DNA from: Blasia pusilla
Lineage: Eukaryota > Marchantiophyta > Marchantiopsida > Blasiales
Length of the DNA stretch: 64,000 nt
Assembly: GCA_050084515.1 (NCBI GenBank)
Contig: CM114271.1
Location: 48,608,001-48,672,000, forward strand
Direction: 5' to 3'
Notes under the pieces: generated by a model
What the model was told of the DNA's origin: nothing
Database searches by the model: none
What the model saw: the letters and a program-made list of their open reading frames with translations, nothing else
Program-made: the position numbers and the translations under genes
In this document: piece by piece, positions 45,178-57,240 of the stretch
How the letters are laid out: every line of letters starts with the position of its first letter
Numbering within the stretch: position 1 is the first letter of the stretch

Positions 45178-48100
45178 ATGGAGGATGGGAAGGATATTAC
45201 CAACCCATCCATTCAAGCAATTTTTCACAATTGTGGAGGACCATTCTGGTCCAGAGGCAATGGCATTACATATTTGGGCACAAAATTGGACCTTATCTTT
45301 TTTGCTAAAACACGTGAACATGATTCCAACCGCATTCCCAACACAGAGGACTTCCAGGTTTTTGCTACCCACAACCCACTCACAAACAGCAAAAGCAAAG
45401 GACACGGTGGCCTGGCATGCTTGGTAGCACCATGGTTATAACCTTTTGTCTCCATAGCCGACATTGATGAGGAGAAACACTTCCTCTGGATCAAGGTCAA
45501 CAAAGAAGTGGGGTTATCGAAAGATCTCCTCATTGCTGTTTGCTACTTCAGTCCCACTGTGCTCAAAAGAGAATTTCCGTATGAGGCTCTCTCTACATCT
45601 ATTGAGCACCACATGCACTGGGGAAATATCCTCCTAGTAGGAGATTTCAACGGGAGAACGACCAACACTCAAGCTCCAATCTACATGTCAAACAACACCA
45701 ACATGGAAGGGATTGATACTCAATCGATTGATGGGTCTCTCAGAGAAGTATTCTTCCCACACATGCAGTGCAACTTTGTGGACAAGGAAAAAAGAGCCAA
45801 TGGAGAGAAACTTCTCCAACTTTTCTCAACACATTTTTTGGTACTCGCCAATAGCATGGCTATGTGGCCACAATCAGGAGGTCGCACTTCCATTGGACAC
45901 TCTGACTCCAACAGAGAAACCTCAATATCAGTGGTTGACTACCTGATTGGGGAAGTAGGTCCCTTTCAGGTAGGCGGGTAATATGGGCCCTCTGACTTCC
46001 TAGGGATAAAAGCGACCCCTAGGACCTCACCGTTGTTTCCTACACGGCTCGTCCAAAAACCTTTGTTTTTGAATGAGCACATCTAGTTGCCAATGTGCAG
46101 GTCACACCCGTTCTAGAATCTGATCATGAACCACTATACTTTGACATCATGGTCTCCAAAACCATCCCAGAGGCTGCAAAAAAATTAACCTTGCCGACCA
46201 AATGTCAATACACTTTCCTTCAGGAAAAGAAAGATGAACTCATCACACTCGTCAACAAGGCTTTGACAGAGTGCTCACCCACAGTGAACACGACTGAGTT
46301 CAGCGACATCCTACATCAATGTTGCAAAAAAGTCCTACCTTTCCAACTGTCTGGAGGCAAACACATTAGATCCACTTCTACCTTCTTCTCCCAAACCTGG
46401 TTTGACAAGGACTGCAAAGAGGCCCGCATGGAGCTAAATCACCGGCTGAGGGAGGATCCACACTCTCCACAAAGTCGATTGTTGCAGAAAACTTACAAAC
46501 GATTGGTACGTAGGAAGAAACAAAAATACATTGCCATCAAGATCACAGAGTTCACAGAACAGATGAAATACCAATCGGCCAAATTCTGGAGAATACTCAG
46601 GAATAGACAGAACATCATTCCACTCCAGGATCTACAGATCTGGACCACATATGGTACCCAACTATACCACTCCAACACTCCCGCTCCCACCGACCCCTGT
46701 CCGAATTGGCTTCAGGATCTACCGGACCTCTTCACCATTGACAATGTCACATCAGGAATCAAAAGGCTACATAACAAACCAGAGGATGTCCTGGGCTGCT
46801 AGGCTCGAATGTTCAAATTCGCAAGTGAGGCAATTGGCCCAACCCTCACCAGAATGTTCAATATTGCAGTTCAACAAGGCTTCCCACTAGAATGGCAAAT
46901 GAATAGGATCTACCCACTCTTCAAGGCTGGAGACCCAATGATACCATCCAACTACAGAATGATCATGGTGAGCTCCCTCATGGCCAAGTTGTATGGGCTA
47001 CTGCTGGAAAGGAAAATCAGCGATTGGGCTGAAGAAAAGAAGGTGCGAGCTAGAGGACAAGCAGGTTTCCGACACTCACATAGCACCCTGGATCACCTTC
47101 TCACACTCTGGGTACTGATTGAAGAAACTTCCAAGTCAATAATTGGTCACAAGCTCGGTAAATTGTTCTGCTGTTTTGTAGACTTCAAGAAGGCCTTTGA
47201 CACAGTCCCAAGGGCGCTCCTTTGGAAACGACTTGAAGAGTTGGGTGTCCCACCACAACAACTTACAGCAATCAAGGTCTTATATGCTCAGGTGTTTGCA
47301 CAGATTGCCACTAAGAGGGGCAGATCTGAAACTTTATCTTCCAACACCGGAGTCAAACAAGGATGCCCCCTCTCACCTACATTGTTTGGGCTCTACATTG
47401 ACGAACTTGAAGAGGTGCTTTGTGGAGTGAATGGAGATCCACCAGAGCTAGCACACTGCCTCATCCCCCAGCTCCTATATGCAGATGATATAGTTCTGAT
47501 GTCTAGAATAGCACATGGGCTCCAACTTTACCTGAATGCACTTTCAAGCTTCTACAACAAATCGGGCATGGAAGTCAACTTGCTGAAAACGAAGATAATT
47601 ATCTTTGGATCACAGCTCCCTACGGCGCAGCGGTCACACACTTTCACCTTCAGCCGGGGAATGAGAAGGGAGATCATTGGGATTGTGGGTGAGTACATAT
47701 ACTTCGGGATGCAACTCAAACCCAACAACCAATGGAGAGCCAATTGGAGTCGCAACAAGATCAATGCAGGCTTGAGGGATCTACACCTGCTACAATCCAA
47801 TTGCAGAAGAATGGAACTCTAGCATATTCCATAGAAACTCCATCTCTTATAAGCTATGGTGATCCCAACCACACTCTATGCATCTAAGGTGTGGGGCCCC
47901 AGCTCCAAGGCTTGGCCCCAGGGCCTTGAGGCCCCCCAGAAACTCTTCATGCGTCAGAGTTTGGGCATTAGGAAAACCACTCCCCACGACATTCTACTCG
48001 CTGAGTTTGGGGAGGTACCAATGGAGATCCATGCTGTTAAAAATCTGATCACATTTCTCCAACACCTTGAGGATATCTACGAGGACGATCCAAATCGTCT

Positions 48101-48728
48101 ATCCGCCAGGGCCTACGTGGTTTCAAAAAGTAGTGCCACCCTTGGGGCTAAAAATTGGTACTATGACTGCACGGAGTGGCTCATGAAATGGGGAATATCC
48201 ATCGGTGACCTACCTACGGCCACCCACCAGGACCATGCTGAACAATTACACAACAATTACATTGCCATCAACTAGGGCCGACACCAGCGTCTCTGGGAAA
48301 GCAGGGGGAATTCCTCTCACAAAAATGGTGAAAGAATGAGGTGCTACCACATCCTCATGAACAACTGCAGATCCATGCAGCAAGCCTCCTACATCTCTGA
48401 CCCCATTCCCACTAAGCTACGTCATATATTAGCGAGATTAAGATGTGGCTCTACTAACCAGGAGATTGAGAAAGGAAAATTCTCAGAGAAGAAAAGGGAG
48501 GACACATTATGTAGATTTTGCAAATCGGGGCTTGTTGATGATGAACATCACTACCTCTTCGACTACACCTTTCACGATCACATTAGGCTTGACTTCCCGG
48601 ATCTCTTTGTTCACCGAGCTCCCAAGGTCCTCCCGTTCATGACTAGACAGAATCAGACTCATATTGCTAAATTCTTGCATAGTTGTGTGAAGACCAGGGA
48701 CACTCAACTAGCTCTGAGGATCCCTTAG
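45178..48728 (+). pseudogene. LINE ORF2: endonuclease, reverse transcriptase, C-terminal zinc region
   Basis: The endonuclease (45,178-46,145) shows GHGGLACL, LLIAVCYFSP and ILLVGDFNGR, then SVVDYLIGEV and ESDHEPLYF with the catalytic SDH. The RT (46,800-47,700) shows AGFRHSHSTLDHL, FVDFKKAFDTVPR, GVKQGCPLSP and the catalytic LLYADDIVLM (about 47,475). The C-terminus has MVIPTTLYASKVWGPS, RLRCGSTNQEIEKGKF and CRFC...DDEHHYLFDY (48,520-48,570). In-frame stops occur at 45,439, 46,800 and 47,820-47,853, and at 48,273. One frame change at 45,970-46,100 is removed exactly if an intron-like segment is spliced out. Confidence 0.85.
45970..46100 (+). other. Intron-like 131-bp insertion in LINE ORF2
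   Basis: It begins GTAGGC after CCCTTTCAG and ends GTGCAG before GTCACACCC. Removing it joins GEVGPFQ to VTPVLESDHEPL, a normal endonuclease end, and resolves the frame difference (131 is not a multiple of 3). CAGGT occurs at both edges (45,967-45,971 and 46,098-46,102), as a 5-bp target duplication would. Inside, CCTAGGG and CCCTAGG can pair. Confidence 0.7.
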
Positions 48729-48818
48729 GCCCTCCCGGGTGCTTGCTCTCTCTCCAAAATTGTTGTTAAGTCTCAATACAAAGTCCCATGGCCCTGTGGG
48801 ATCCCCGTGGCCAATAAA

Positions 48819-48874
<56 letters not shown>

Positions 48875-49623
48875 CCTCCCTACCTCATTCCGCTACTTGC
48901 AAAATTCAATGAAACAATAAGCAACGCTTTTTTGCACATGCTTTTGAATAAAAAAAAAAAACAAAATACGTGCATACAAACATCTCTACAAGCACTCTAG
49001 CAAGGAAGCTTGGTTTCCTACTTACATACAAAAAATTCCCTATGCCCCCTAAGTTGTTTTATATCACATGTGACACCTCAAGACAAGGTTACGCTCGTAT
49101 AACTTGCTAACTCTTTACATCGTCAACATGGTAGAACTCTACCCATCAACTAACTAAGATGTAACAATGGTATGAATTCGCAACTTAACTCATTAGAAAT
49201 AACATTATGTTTCCTAATCTTGTAGCGCCAAGGTATCATACCATCATAGTTTTCTTGGTGTAAAACGATCGTGTATCTTAAAACACACAAGCAATATGTT
49301 ATCAGTGTACACCCAAGTTTGATGAAGCCCCAAATAATGGTGCCACTAGCTTCCTCTAACAAAGAACGAATGCATGTAGCTCTTTCTCATGAGTAAGCCA
49401 TTTGTGTTCCGTATGTCTAAGCTTTGTGCTTTTGTACACTATAGGTATCCCTTCTTGCACCAACATTCTTGCAATAACATAGTCACCTTGAACAATTTGT
49501 CAAACGTCGGTAGCATTTGGAAGAGGGCCTTTTCAACACTTAATTTATTAGAGTTCACTAAAGAAAATAATCTTGTTCACAAATTCATCCATCTTAGGCA
49601 ATGAGTTTCACTTTGAGCAAAAC
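48875..49623. other. No gene recognised
   Basis: The stretch holds a 12-A run at about 48,950 and otherwise AT-leaning sequence. No coding, RNA or repeat signal that I can support. Confidence 0.4.
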
Positions 49624-50641
49624 TCATGCACATAAGTGCTTAGGGATCCTGCTTGCCTTAAATGCACAATTAAACTTCACACCATCCTGCAACTCTTGGT
49701 ACTCCATAGTGAATCGATTGCGATCAACTATTTCAACTCCTCCTAACTCAAAAAAAGAAACGATGCCTGAAAATATTCCTCGCGATGGACCGTCGATTAT
49801 TAGAGAGCATGATACTTCACGAACGTGATTGCCACTGTAACATTTTCCTCCTTGGCCCATTTCGCTTCAAAGTAAAGCTCGTGTTTGATGAGAAACTCCT
49901 TGACCTTAAGTGAACATCCCATTTTTGTAAATGGAATGGGAAATTTTGTCTTACAAAGTTTCTTGGTAGAGATAGATGCTCTATCCATCTCCAGTTTGGC
50001 AATCCAAATACTCTGTTGGATCATTTGTTCCGACATGATCTTCATGAGGCCCATCATTTGAACATAGAGAGCCGAGTCATTTGAATTTGGAATCAAAGGC
50101 CCCCCTAAGGATTCACATCTAGGATATCCTCATGCATAGAGCTTGATGGTGTGTTGGGAGCCCTAGTCTCCTTCTATAGCTCTTGGTCGGGTAAGGATTC
50201 GTCGCTTGGTCTTTGCTGTTTGTGTTGACATTTTAGTGAGATCCACCCATCTTCACCGTCTTCAAGCCTTGGTCTATTCAAATCCTTTCCTCGCCTCTTG
50301 CATCCCTCCTTAAGTACCCAAGCCTCAACTGCAACCTTATGTTCTCACAAGCGCCCATTCTCTACTTGCGACCCCGAGTTCATGTTCACCATTTTAGACT
50401 TCCATCCCGCATTCTATGGCTCACTCATTGTTTGTGAAACTCTAAGATGTTTCCATCCTAATAGGAGCTCACTAGAGTTTTGAAGTTCCACACCCTTGCG
50501 GGCTTGGTCATGAAGTTTGTTATAGATAATATCAATGGCTTTGTCAATTTTTTCCATCAAAATTATTTTGGAGTTTTGTTTTGATTTTTCGTAGCCAAAA
50601 TTTTCTATTATTTGTTTATTGTCCGATTGGGATTTTTTCAC
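49624..50641 (-). pseudogene. Weak Gag-like retroelement relic
   Basis: Minus-strand pieces read KIDKAIDIIYNKLHDQ (50,414-50,641), then FPIPFTKMG, VKEFLIKHELYFEAKWA (49,800-50,096), then MEYQELQDGVKFNCAFKASR (49,624-49,860). The middle resembles the capsid start of plant Gypsy Gag, where a PxxFxG-like phrase precedes a helix ending in ELYFEA. Frames change between pieces. There are no zinc knuckle or pol domains. The assignment is tentative. Confidence 0.35.
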
Positions 50642-51172
50642 TCCCTAGTGCTATTTTTTAAAATTCAGGTATCCTAAGAACTCATCTACCTAGATACTTC
50701 CCTCATGTACGTATTTCCATATCTCTAAGGAGGGATGAGATTATCTAAGGAGATGCTCGGCATTTCTAGACATCATAGAACTACGCAAAGAGTATAACAT
50801 ATAGGTATAGGGGACAAACACGGATGAGAAAGGGATCCCGATAGAGGGGTTCAAGAGGAAGGGAGAAGTCGAGTAAGAATGGAATTAGACTCTTACAATT
50901 ATGGAAGGGAAGTCATGGGGTAAGATAGGAAGAAAAGAGAGAAATGGGAAAATAAGAGACTACTTCTACCACCTACGAAGGCAACTATGCCCCCCTATCA
51001 ATCAATAGATAATAGAGAGCTTTATTGATTTTAAGGGCTTCTCTTTGAGACAACAATATTTGCGATATTGTTGTCCACACATTCTTCGATCTACACATAA
51101 TGGAGAACAAACCTTAATCACAAATGGATATAATCATAAACACAACAATATCAATGGCTCATACTTGAAAGT

Positions 51173-51330
51173 ACCCACAAGAACAAATACATATCCTACA
51201 TTCAACTATACAAACAATTTCTCACAGATCAATTGGCCTAGTTATGTCTCTACCCACAAGGACAAGTACATATCCGACATTCAACTATACAAACACTTTC
51301 TCACAGATCAATTGACCTAGTTATGTCTCG
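51173..51330 (+). repeat. 79-bp tandem duplication
   Basis: The units are 51,173-51,251 and 51,252-51,330, both ACCCACAAG(A/G)ACAA...CTAGTTATGTCTC. They differ at about six positions. No coding context. The surrounding 50,642-52,633 has no gene I recognise. Confidence 0.9.
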
Positions 51331-52633
51331 AGATTACTTGTATCTACTAAATGATGTGGTTGCCAATCCTACACATTACACTTAGTCTGTCAAGCTACTC
51401 AACATCCTGAAAGAAAATTCTGGAACTGATGCAACACTAAACAGAGAAATTAAAGAGTGAAAAGACGTGCAGATGATGACTTCAATCCTGAAGTTTTTAA
51501 GAACTCTCATGTCTGATAGGTGCAGCACAGAAGAGGAACTATGATGTCAAAGGCTCTGTGAAGAGCTTTCCCACCAAGCTTCTCACCCTTTATTTCTGAT
51601 CTTAAAAAGAGTGATGTTACAGGTTGATGATTGCTGGAGTTGGACTTCATGCTACTTAACTGAAGATACTACATTCACATGAAAGAGAGGCACATAATTG
51701 TAGAAACATACGTACATGAGAGTCTCTTCTCGGAGCACAGGGGGTGAGTTGACAAATTTTGGGTTGAATTTGTTTGCATAGGGGCCCATTTTCTAGGCTT
51801 CACTCACGAGCCACTTAAATAGGGGAGATCACATGACAGACAAGGGATTCAGAGCTGCCAAGCTTCTCCCACTTTACATTTTGACATATGTACAGGTTTT
51901 TGATGAATAATCCATTATTCCTAATAACACAGGCCATCTTGCTTGACTTGAAAATAGCCAATTCAAAAGGTGTCTACGGAAAGTCTCGAGGAAAGCAAGT
52001 ACCCAACACATCTCAATCCACAGTTACTGAAAGTCTGTCTCAGAAAATGACCGCAAACCCTGCAGAGGCTTGGACGAGAGATGCCAATCTCCTTAGACGT
52101 TCTCGCTGAAGATCATTTCCTGAACAAGGGGACAAGTACAAGAACAAACCAGTCAATCCATGCCCCACAAACAGTTTCTCAGTTAAAGTTGCGTAACATG
52201 GCAATTTCTCCAGCCACTGATCCAAAGATCATTATGACAACCAGTTTGAGTACACTTCCTCGTTTAGAGTGTGGCTTTGAGGGGGTGCTGGCTGTCAAGA
52301 TGAAGCTACATGTGATCGTGAGTCACTTGACCACATTTTATCTGGCAGGAATGACAAGCTCCAGATTTCCAATACCTTGCTAGGAGTTGAGTTCACCTCA
52401 TCCTATCTGGCAGCCTGTGTCCAGCTGCAGTTTGCTGGAACATGTTCTCTACACAGGGCCAGAAAGTACATCTCCTTTGTTTGGAAATGCCATACTCCAG
52501 GCCACTACCCAGAGGTGTAGTGACTTACAACATCACTAAACTTGACTGGATTGAAGACATGATCTAAAACCAAAATGGAACAGAAAGTTGTGAGAAGCAA
52601 ATACCTGTTTGGTTTCTTTTGAGTGAGTACCTT

Positions 52634-55600
52634 CTATACTTGCCGGCATGGATGAAATTGAATATTACAAAAGAGTTGCCTTTCGGCTTGAAGAGGTGTG
52701 GGTGTGATAACACTACTAGGAGCAAAATGATCAAATACCTTGTCACAGATTGGGCATCTTTTACTTCTTTCCGCCCACTCATAAATACAGCCAAGATGGA
52801 AATGATGTCCACAGGCAGTGGGTATTTTTGGATTTTCCTTCGTATACTCTGCACAGACAACAGCAAGCAGCAGATTTTGAGAACATTCAAACCATATCAG
52901 TGTTGTCAATCTCACATGGCAGGCCACAAGGATGGAGCAATTCAGCAGGCACAAATCATACAGCAATGAGTGGTAAATCAGCACATTCTCAAGAGCCTTC
53001 ATAGCCAGATTTAACTAGTATATCAGTGACTAGAACTCTCAGAAAGTCTATGCTGTCCATGCCCAGCACAGCTCTGAAGTACCATGTATTGATGACAAGA
53101 CTATGGCCTGCTCTGCTGAATTCCAAACACCGACTCTTGTTTCCTTGATTTGAAACATCTTTGCTTCAGGATCTCTGATACCATCATTCTGTATGTATCA
53201 CCTATTTAGTCAGTTTGAACCAACGTACTCAATTTCTTTTAGAAACTCTACCTGAATCTGGAATTCTGAATACTGGGAATACTGGAAACATCCATTACAA
53301 CCATGCATTTAATGTTTTCTCCAACAAATTCCTTAAGACGAAACCTTAAGTATACCTGTACAAAAAGAAAAAATATACAACCCTTTGCATCCGTCCAATT
53401 TTTCTCTAGATTTGTAAAAGAAAATATGTTCATGAATAGTGCCTTGTACTGGAATCTAAGGCTCCCACTGCTAAAGAGAGTCTCTTCTCTCACTCACTCA
53501 CTCACTCACTCACTCAACAATGGACTGAGACAAAACAGCAACTAAGGGTCCCCCTCCTTGGTTTAGAGTATGATTCCTTATAACAAGGTATTTCATTTCA
53601 TTGTAACAGGATATTTCTCTGCAATCATGCTTCGTCACTGCATTTTACATCGTGTTTTTTCTCGATGAGCATCCCTTGGGTCGTACAACTCATGGCTTTT
53701 CTGTGCTCCTGGCTATGCTATCAGCCCCCAATAATCAATGAAAACTCTTCCGCATGGACAGCCTGAACAGCATTGCCATGTTAATCGGTACAAGCCATAT
53801 GTCATTCCCTGATAAGCAATGTGGATGACTCCAAAAAGACTGACATCCACCACATCCATGATATCTTCAGTCTTTGATGCTTACAGCTTCCACCAAAAGG
53901 AATAAGTTTACAAAGATTCCACTCTCTGGATGGTGGACTGAGGATCACCAAAATTGACATTCGAAAGGAAAGGAGAACAGTGCAGACCACAAGTGCAATC
54001 TATTCTTGGATGGATGCATCTATTTCACAGGTTACAATTTCTAGAAGTGGGCTATTCAGGTACGTCTCTTGGCCAATTGGTCAGGAAAAAAATGACCAGT
54101 GTCCAGATATGGTGTAATACGTGATTGGACTGAGAATGGGCCCAAACTCAATTCCTTCCTAAAGCAGTGAGTACCAACCCAATAGTTTCAACAGAACAGT
54201 AAATGGAACACTAACCGCTGTTGCTCTTAGAAACTTCTCCCCTTAACTTGGCATTAGCTTCCTTTGACTAATGTACAAGCTGGAAGGAGACACGTTGGGG
54301 CAACCTGAGCTTCCTACCACAGCCAGCCCACAAGACTGCAGTGGAGACTTTGCTGTCTTCCTTCATTGGAAGGGGTATTTTACATTCCGGCATCCGTGCA
54401 AAACCCACTGACACTGAACGTATAGCTGCTTCTCAAGTTTTACACACTACAAAAGACCAAATCATGTGTACAGCAGAGCAAATTCTGTACACTTTGAGTA
54501 CCAACAGGCATGGCCACAACTGACTCTTGTTATCTGATGATCCAACTAAAAAAAATGTTAATAATAAGATAGAACTGGTAATTGGCATCCATCAGAGCAT
54601 TGCAATTCCAGTGAATGGAACTCAGGACAGTCATATTAGAGAGTCTTTCCCTTGAGCACCAGGCAACTTCTTAGAGGTGCCATTGCAACTCGTTTCTGCA
54701 CCTGCTCAGAAAGTGCATCACACAACACTCACGGGCATGCAGAACATCGTCTTTCAAGTTCGCATTAAGACAGAGACTTGTGTCCTCACTCACAGAGACC
54801 CAACAAACCCATTTCAATCTAAAAACATGTTCTTAGGCAACTACCTGAAATTGCTATCAAAGAAAACTCTATTGGGACACAATCACATGATTGTGTCCCA
54901 ATAGAGACAGAAATAGCACAACTTTGGATACAAGAAAAAAGGGTTCACCAACTGAAAAGAGTATAAAGGCACTTAGAGGTGCCTAATCCCAACGAGCAGA
55001 CGAAGTTCCCAGCCAGAAGAGCCCTTATATGTGGGACGCATGCAGAGTAAACACAACAATCAGCTGGAAAAGATTGATGGATCCAATCACCCGACCAAAC
55101 ACGTGCCATTGGCATGCCAGTAACGCCTCATCAAGAATGGCAACATCCAAAAGAGAAGAACCTTACATTCGGATGTACAAGGCTGAAATGTCCAAGTTTG
55201 GTAGGTCAGTGATTAGGAATTACCATCCAGACAAGTTGGGCAGGCATCCTCATCATCAACAAGTGAAGGCATAGGCTCAACCCTTTTTGGAGACTGGCGC
55301 TTTCCGGGTGAGTCTGGTCTATATCCCTGTGAGGGTTCATCAAAATCACCCGGGCCTGGGCCTGCACGTCTCGGCAACTGGGTCAACACCTCGCCCCCTC
55401 CATCACCACCATTACTGCTCCTTCGCAAAGGTTCAGTTTCTACACCATGCAAATGACTCATACCACTCTTGTCACGCCTTGAAACCAAACCATCACGAGG
55501 TGTGCGAAGGTATCTGGGGTCTATGTCATAGGGTAAGGGTCTCGGAGGAGCCCGAAATGTATCAGGAAGAGAACTACCTAAGGATGTTGTACCTAAGAGC

Positions 55601-55695
55601 CCTGCAGCTGGGGATGCCGTAGCCCCTTGACTTGCGTTTGGCGAATCCCTCCCTTCTCCACGTTCAAACCATGGCGCGTACTGAACAAACCATCC
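52634..55695 (-). CDS. RING-H2 E3 ubiquitin ligase, plant At3g02290/At5g15790-like; 5' part missing
   Basis: It probably transfers ubiquitin to target proteins. Two minus-strand exons are seen. Exon 55,695-55,224 has the conserved middle: DTFRAPPRPLPYDIDPRYLR, RDGLVSRRDKS, ETEPLRRS, then DDEDACPTCLD. Its donor splits a codon that the next exon (from 52,848) completes: EYTKENPKIPTACGHHFHLG, then CIYEWAERSKRCPICDK. Together they form a complete C3H2C3 RING-H2. The last exon either runs to a stop at 52,634 (KVFDHFAPS..., similar in place to the family KVMVFDE end) or is spliced at 52,739 (GTATTT). The intron is 2,375 bases. The family normally starts with a Cys-rich N-terminus; I did not find that exon to the right of 55,695 (acceptor CACAG at 55,696). 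Confidence 0.85.
53491..53516 (+). repeat. CACT microsatellite
   Basis: About six CACT/ACTC units lie in the intron of the RING-H2 gene. Confidence 0.9.
54867..54906. repeat. Perfect 40-base palindrome in the RING-H2 intron
   Basis: 19-base arms, CTCTATTGGGACACAATCA and its exact reverse complement, flank a CA loop (54,886-54,887). On the transcribed strand of the RING gene it would fold into a stable hairpin. Confidence 0.95.
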
Positions 55696-55699
55696 CTGT

Positions 55700-56648
55700 G
55701 CAGAGGCCAGTCACATAGTGAGGCTCACGAATTTTCAGTACCCAAGGACTCCGTCAGGAGTTCGATCGACACGGTGAACCAAGCCCATTGCAATTAAAAC
55801 CACAAAAGAACCTCTCTCCCTCCACACCCCGGTGAACAGTTCAGAGAGAAGCACAACGCCGATAGACTGAGGATTTCTTCCCGCTTTCCTGGATGATCTG
55901 GGATCCCAGATATCTTTTAGAAATCAAGAAATGGGCTGGGACAATATGCGATCCGAAGACCTTAAATTATCGCCAGACAGCCAAAGAGCTAGTGCACTCA
56001 CGGACGGAGCCACCCGGAGGCTCCGTCCGCACCTGATATGATTCTAGCTGATAACTTTCGGGGTTGGAAGCAAATCCTGAACCCAATTCTTTCAGAGCCG
56101 GATCGGGTCCGACGCAGGAACCGTGCCCGAATTACAAAGCGCATTAAGGCCGGAAAATGGCGAACGTTCTAGTTTTCCCAGCCCCGCAGAGTTCTGCTTC
56201 CTCGACAATTTACCCAGCGCTCAATTGAGAGAACGCCCAACCGAAGAATACGACCAACTGGATCTCGTACTATCCGAGGAAATATGGCTATCAATGTCAT
56301 GCTACACTACGCAGCCAGATAAGAATCCTGGACTGCCTCATTCTCCACTCATCACCAAGCCGTAAACGAATGTTCACGACATCATCAGAAACTCCTAACC
56401 GACCACTGACCCAAAATATCGACAGCGTGTCGTGAATGACATAATTAGATTCACTTTTCGACAAAGCTCAGACACGTACCACACGCAAACACCAGCGCGC
56501 GCAGCAACGTATGCAGACGCAGTTCTGGAAGATGGGATACGCTACGTACTCCTCCAACTCCTCTCGCCCCGGGCAACAACACAGTCCCCCCATAAGGAAC
56601 TTGCGGTGCTAGTGAAAGTGGTGGAGGCGGTAATGTTCGCAGTTTCTC

Positions 56649-56693
<45 letters not shown>

Positions 56694-56704
56694 CCCTCTC
56701 CCTC

Positions 56705-56735
<31 letters not shown>

Positions 56736-57240
56736 CCTGGTCCTCCCACAAAAAGGGAAACTTCAGTTCCCAAAAAAGTGGTGGAAGGCACCCAGAGTAC
56801 TGAAGCCTTAGAGCTTCCGAATTGCGAGAGAGTGGTCTTTCATCATGGCAATTTCAGAGATTCTCCCGGTTGCATCGTCATGTTTGCACCCCCTCCGAGT
56901 CCTGCTGATCCCCGATTTCCTTCCCCACCAAAGCTCCTCATGACCCTCGGCGAAAGAATCTAACCACTCGCAGTGACAGTTGATTGAATTGCCATATAGA
57001 TCCTTGTTCTTCTTCAATATCAACTTCGTTAGGCCGCTGATGATGGGGCGAGTGCTGGAGGGGCTGTGGATGGAACTCTGCGTTGCAAGACCTAGGTAGT
57101 ACAGAAATATGTCTTCCATAAACAAGACCAAACCCGACCAGACCAGACCTGTTTGCTGGTAACCTAGCTCTCTACCTCCTCCAACTTCTGCGCGTTCTTC
57201 CTCGTTCCTCCGGCTGTTGGAGAATTAGTGGTGTAATCAA
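55700..57240. other. RING gene upstream region; hairpin and microsatellites
   Basis: The missing 5' exon and promoter of the RING-H2 gene may lie here or further right. An 11-base perfect hairpin, CGGACGGAGCC/GGCTCCGTCCG, is at 56,001-56,029. A compound (CT)n-(TATC)n microsatellite spans about 56,649-56,735. The minus-strand open frame 56,808-57,131 has no family I recognise. Confidence 0.45.

Larger units (their letters stand above)
44340..48871 (+). mobile_element. LINE (non-LTR retrotransposon), two ORFs, CT-rich tail
   Basis: ORF1 (44,528-44,938) is followed by ORF2 with endonuclease and reverse transcriptase (45,178-48,728). The 3' end is probably CCAATAAATCTACT at about 48,810, running into a (CT)n tract at 48,824-48,871. 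A poly(A) run of 12 lies further on at about 48,950. The 5' end is uncertain and no target duplication was found. Confidence 0.82.
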
